DNA of 15,935 nucleotides. Source: JBCBJZ01 sp038522635 (GTDB taxonomy: Bacteria > Pseudomonadota > Alphaproteobacteria > Rhizobiales > Hyphomicrobiaceae). The stretch is from the NCBI GenBank assembly GCA_038522635.1, contig JBCBJZ010000086.1:1-15935 (forward strand), in the 5' to 3' direction. This document shows, piece after piece, positions 15,219 through 15,935 of the stretch. Within the stretch, counting starts at the first letter, position 1. The number at the start of each line of letters is the position of its first letter. The notes beneath the pieces are model-generated. The model ran no database searches. It saw only the letters and a program-made list of their open reading frames with translations, and was not told where the DNA came from. The position numbers were made by a program, and so were the translations under genes.

Positions 15219-15935
15219 GTGGACGCTCCCCTAGACGAGGCCGAAACGCCAAGCGACGCGGGCCACGGCCTCGCCATCATGCCAGGACGCGAAGCGTTTG
15301 CTGCCGACCATCAAGCCGGCAACGCGCAGGTCGTTTGGACGCGGCTCATCGGCGATCTTGAAACACCCGTGTCGGCGATGTTCAAGCTCGCGCAGGCCTT
15401 CAAGCCCGCCGCGGCAACCGGCGCCAAAGGGGATGCCGCCGCCATCGGTGCATCATCGCATGCGGCCAGCGATCCGCGCGCGATGAACTTCCTGCTTGAG
15501 TCCGTTGAAGGCGGTGACGTGCGCGGGCGCTACTCGATCATCGGCCTCGCACCCGATCTCGTGTGGCGTTGCTTTGGCACGCGCGCCGAGATCAACGTCA
15601 AGCCGCAGACTGACCCCGACGCGTTCGTTGAGGACACCGCTGAAACGTTGTCCTCGCTGCGCGGCCTGCTTGCGCGCTCGCGCATTGCGACGCCGGAAGG
15701 CCTTCCGCCCATGGTCGCTGGCGTCTTCGGCTATATGGGCTACGACACCGTGCGCCTCGTTGAGCATTTGCCCGATACGCCCCCCGATGTGCTGGGCGTT
15801 CCCGACGGCGTCATGATGCGGCCAACGCTGATGGTGATCTTCGATGCCGTGAAGGATGAGATCACCGTGGTGACGCCGGTCTATCCGGCCGCTTTGTCGG
15901 CTGCCGAGAATGAGAACTTCACCACTTCAGATGAT
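15219..15935 (+). CDS. trpE: Anthranilate synthase component I, N-terminal part
   Basis: TrpE converts chorismate to anthranilate, the first committed step of tryptophan synthesis, using ammonia from the TrpG glutaminase. The window holds the first 239 codons and the frame runs off the end, so only the N-terminal domain is visible, not the chorismate-binding core. Landmarks are VVWTRLIGDLETPVSAMFKL, the LLES motif at residues 92-95 (the tryptophan feedback site in known enzymes), GRYSIIGLAPDLVW (103 onward) and MVAGVFGYMGYDTVRLVEHLP. A gap-like insertion rich in Ala and Gly separates the first two. The start is GTG 15219; ATG 15279 would remove 20 residues. It lies 212 bases after ppiD, with the repeat cluster between, and may be read from the ppiD transcript. 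Confidence 0.92.
   Translation, partial: MDAPLDEAETPSDAGHGLAIMPGREAFAADHQAGNAQVVWTRLIGDLETPVSAMFKLAQAFKPAAATGAKGDAAAIGASSHAASDPRAMNFLLESVEGGDVRGRYSIIGLAPDLVWRCFGTRAEINVKPQTDPDAFVEDTAETLSSLRGLLARSRIATPEGLPPMVAGVFGYMGYDTVRLVEHLPDTPPDVLGVPDGVMMRPTLMVIFDAVKDEITVVTPVYPAALSAAENENFTTSDD

Noticed and set aside
15046..15234. trp leader peptide and attenuator upstream of trpE
   Set aside because: The only upstream peptide frame has a single Trp codon (TGG at 15220) rather than adjacent Trp codons. It overlaps trpE itself, and no terminator with a T-run was seen. The repeats explain the structure better.

Overview
The window comes from a GC-rich alphaproteobacterium, most likely of the Hyphomicrobiales (Rhizobiales) or a close relative. 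This rests on protein character: an alphaproteobacterial (plant-like) glutamate-cysteine ligase, a DUF4170-type small protein, the gshA-rsmE pair divergent from ubiA, and tpiA divergent from a PpiD-like gene and trpE. It reads mostly as chromosomal housekeeping DNA. No transposase, phage gene, CRISPR array, rRNA or tRNA was recognised. The best candidates for unusual biology are an importer fused to an acdS operon, a small secreted protein with a mirror-symmetric cysteine pattern, and several palindromic repeat elements in gene junctions.

Layout. Positions 3-2805 (+) hold the 3' end of a TRAP transporter (small permease, large permease) overlapping acdS, encoding 1-aminocyclopropane-1-carboxylate (ACC) deaminase. 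It looks like one operon for taking up and deaminating ACC or a related amino acid. acdS and pyrG converge, and the gap between them is almost filled by two long inverted repeats. On the minus strand follow pyrG (CTP synthase), a small Cys-rich exported protein, gshA (first step of glutathione synthesis) and rsmE (16S rRNA m3U1498 methylation). Divergent from rsmE is ubiA (ubiquinone synthesis). A 470-base gap without a convincing gene precedes a DUF4170 protein gene and an MsbA-like ABC exporter (+). That pair converges on a small exported hypothetical gene and tpiA (-). tpiA is divergent from a PpiD-like periplasmic folding factor (+). Three 54-base repeats with palindromic cores then lead into the 5' part of trpE (+), cut by the window end.

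How the parts fit. Many alphaproteobacteria have the order trpE / ppiD-like / tpiA / secG / pyrG. Here tpiA and pyrG keep their relative order and strand, but about 7.5 kb of other genes lies between them and secG is absent from the gap. The locus therefore looks like an ancestral cluster opened by a rearrangement, with palindromic elements at two of its junctions. Start codons were chosen by homology and ribosome-binding sites. Several genes (dctM, rsmE, the Cys-rich protein, msbA-like, trpE) appear to use GTG.
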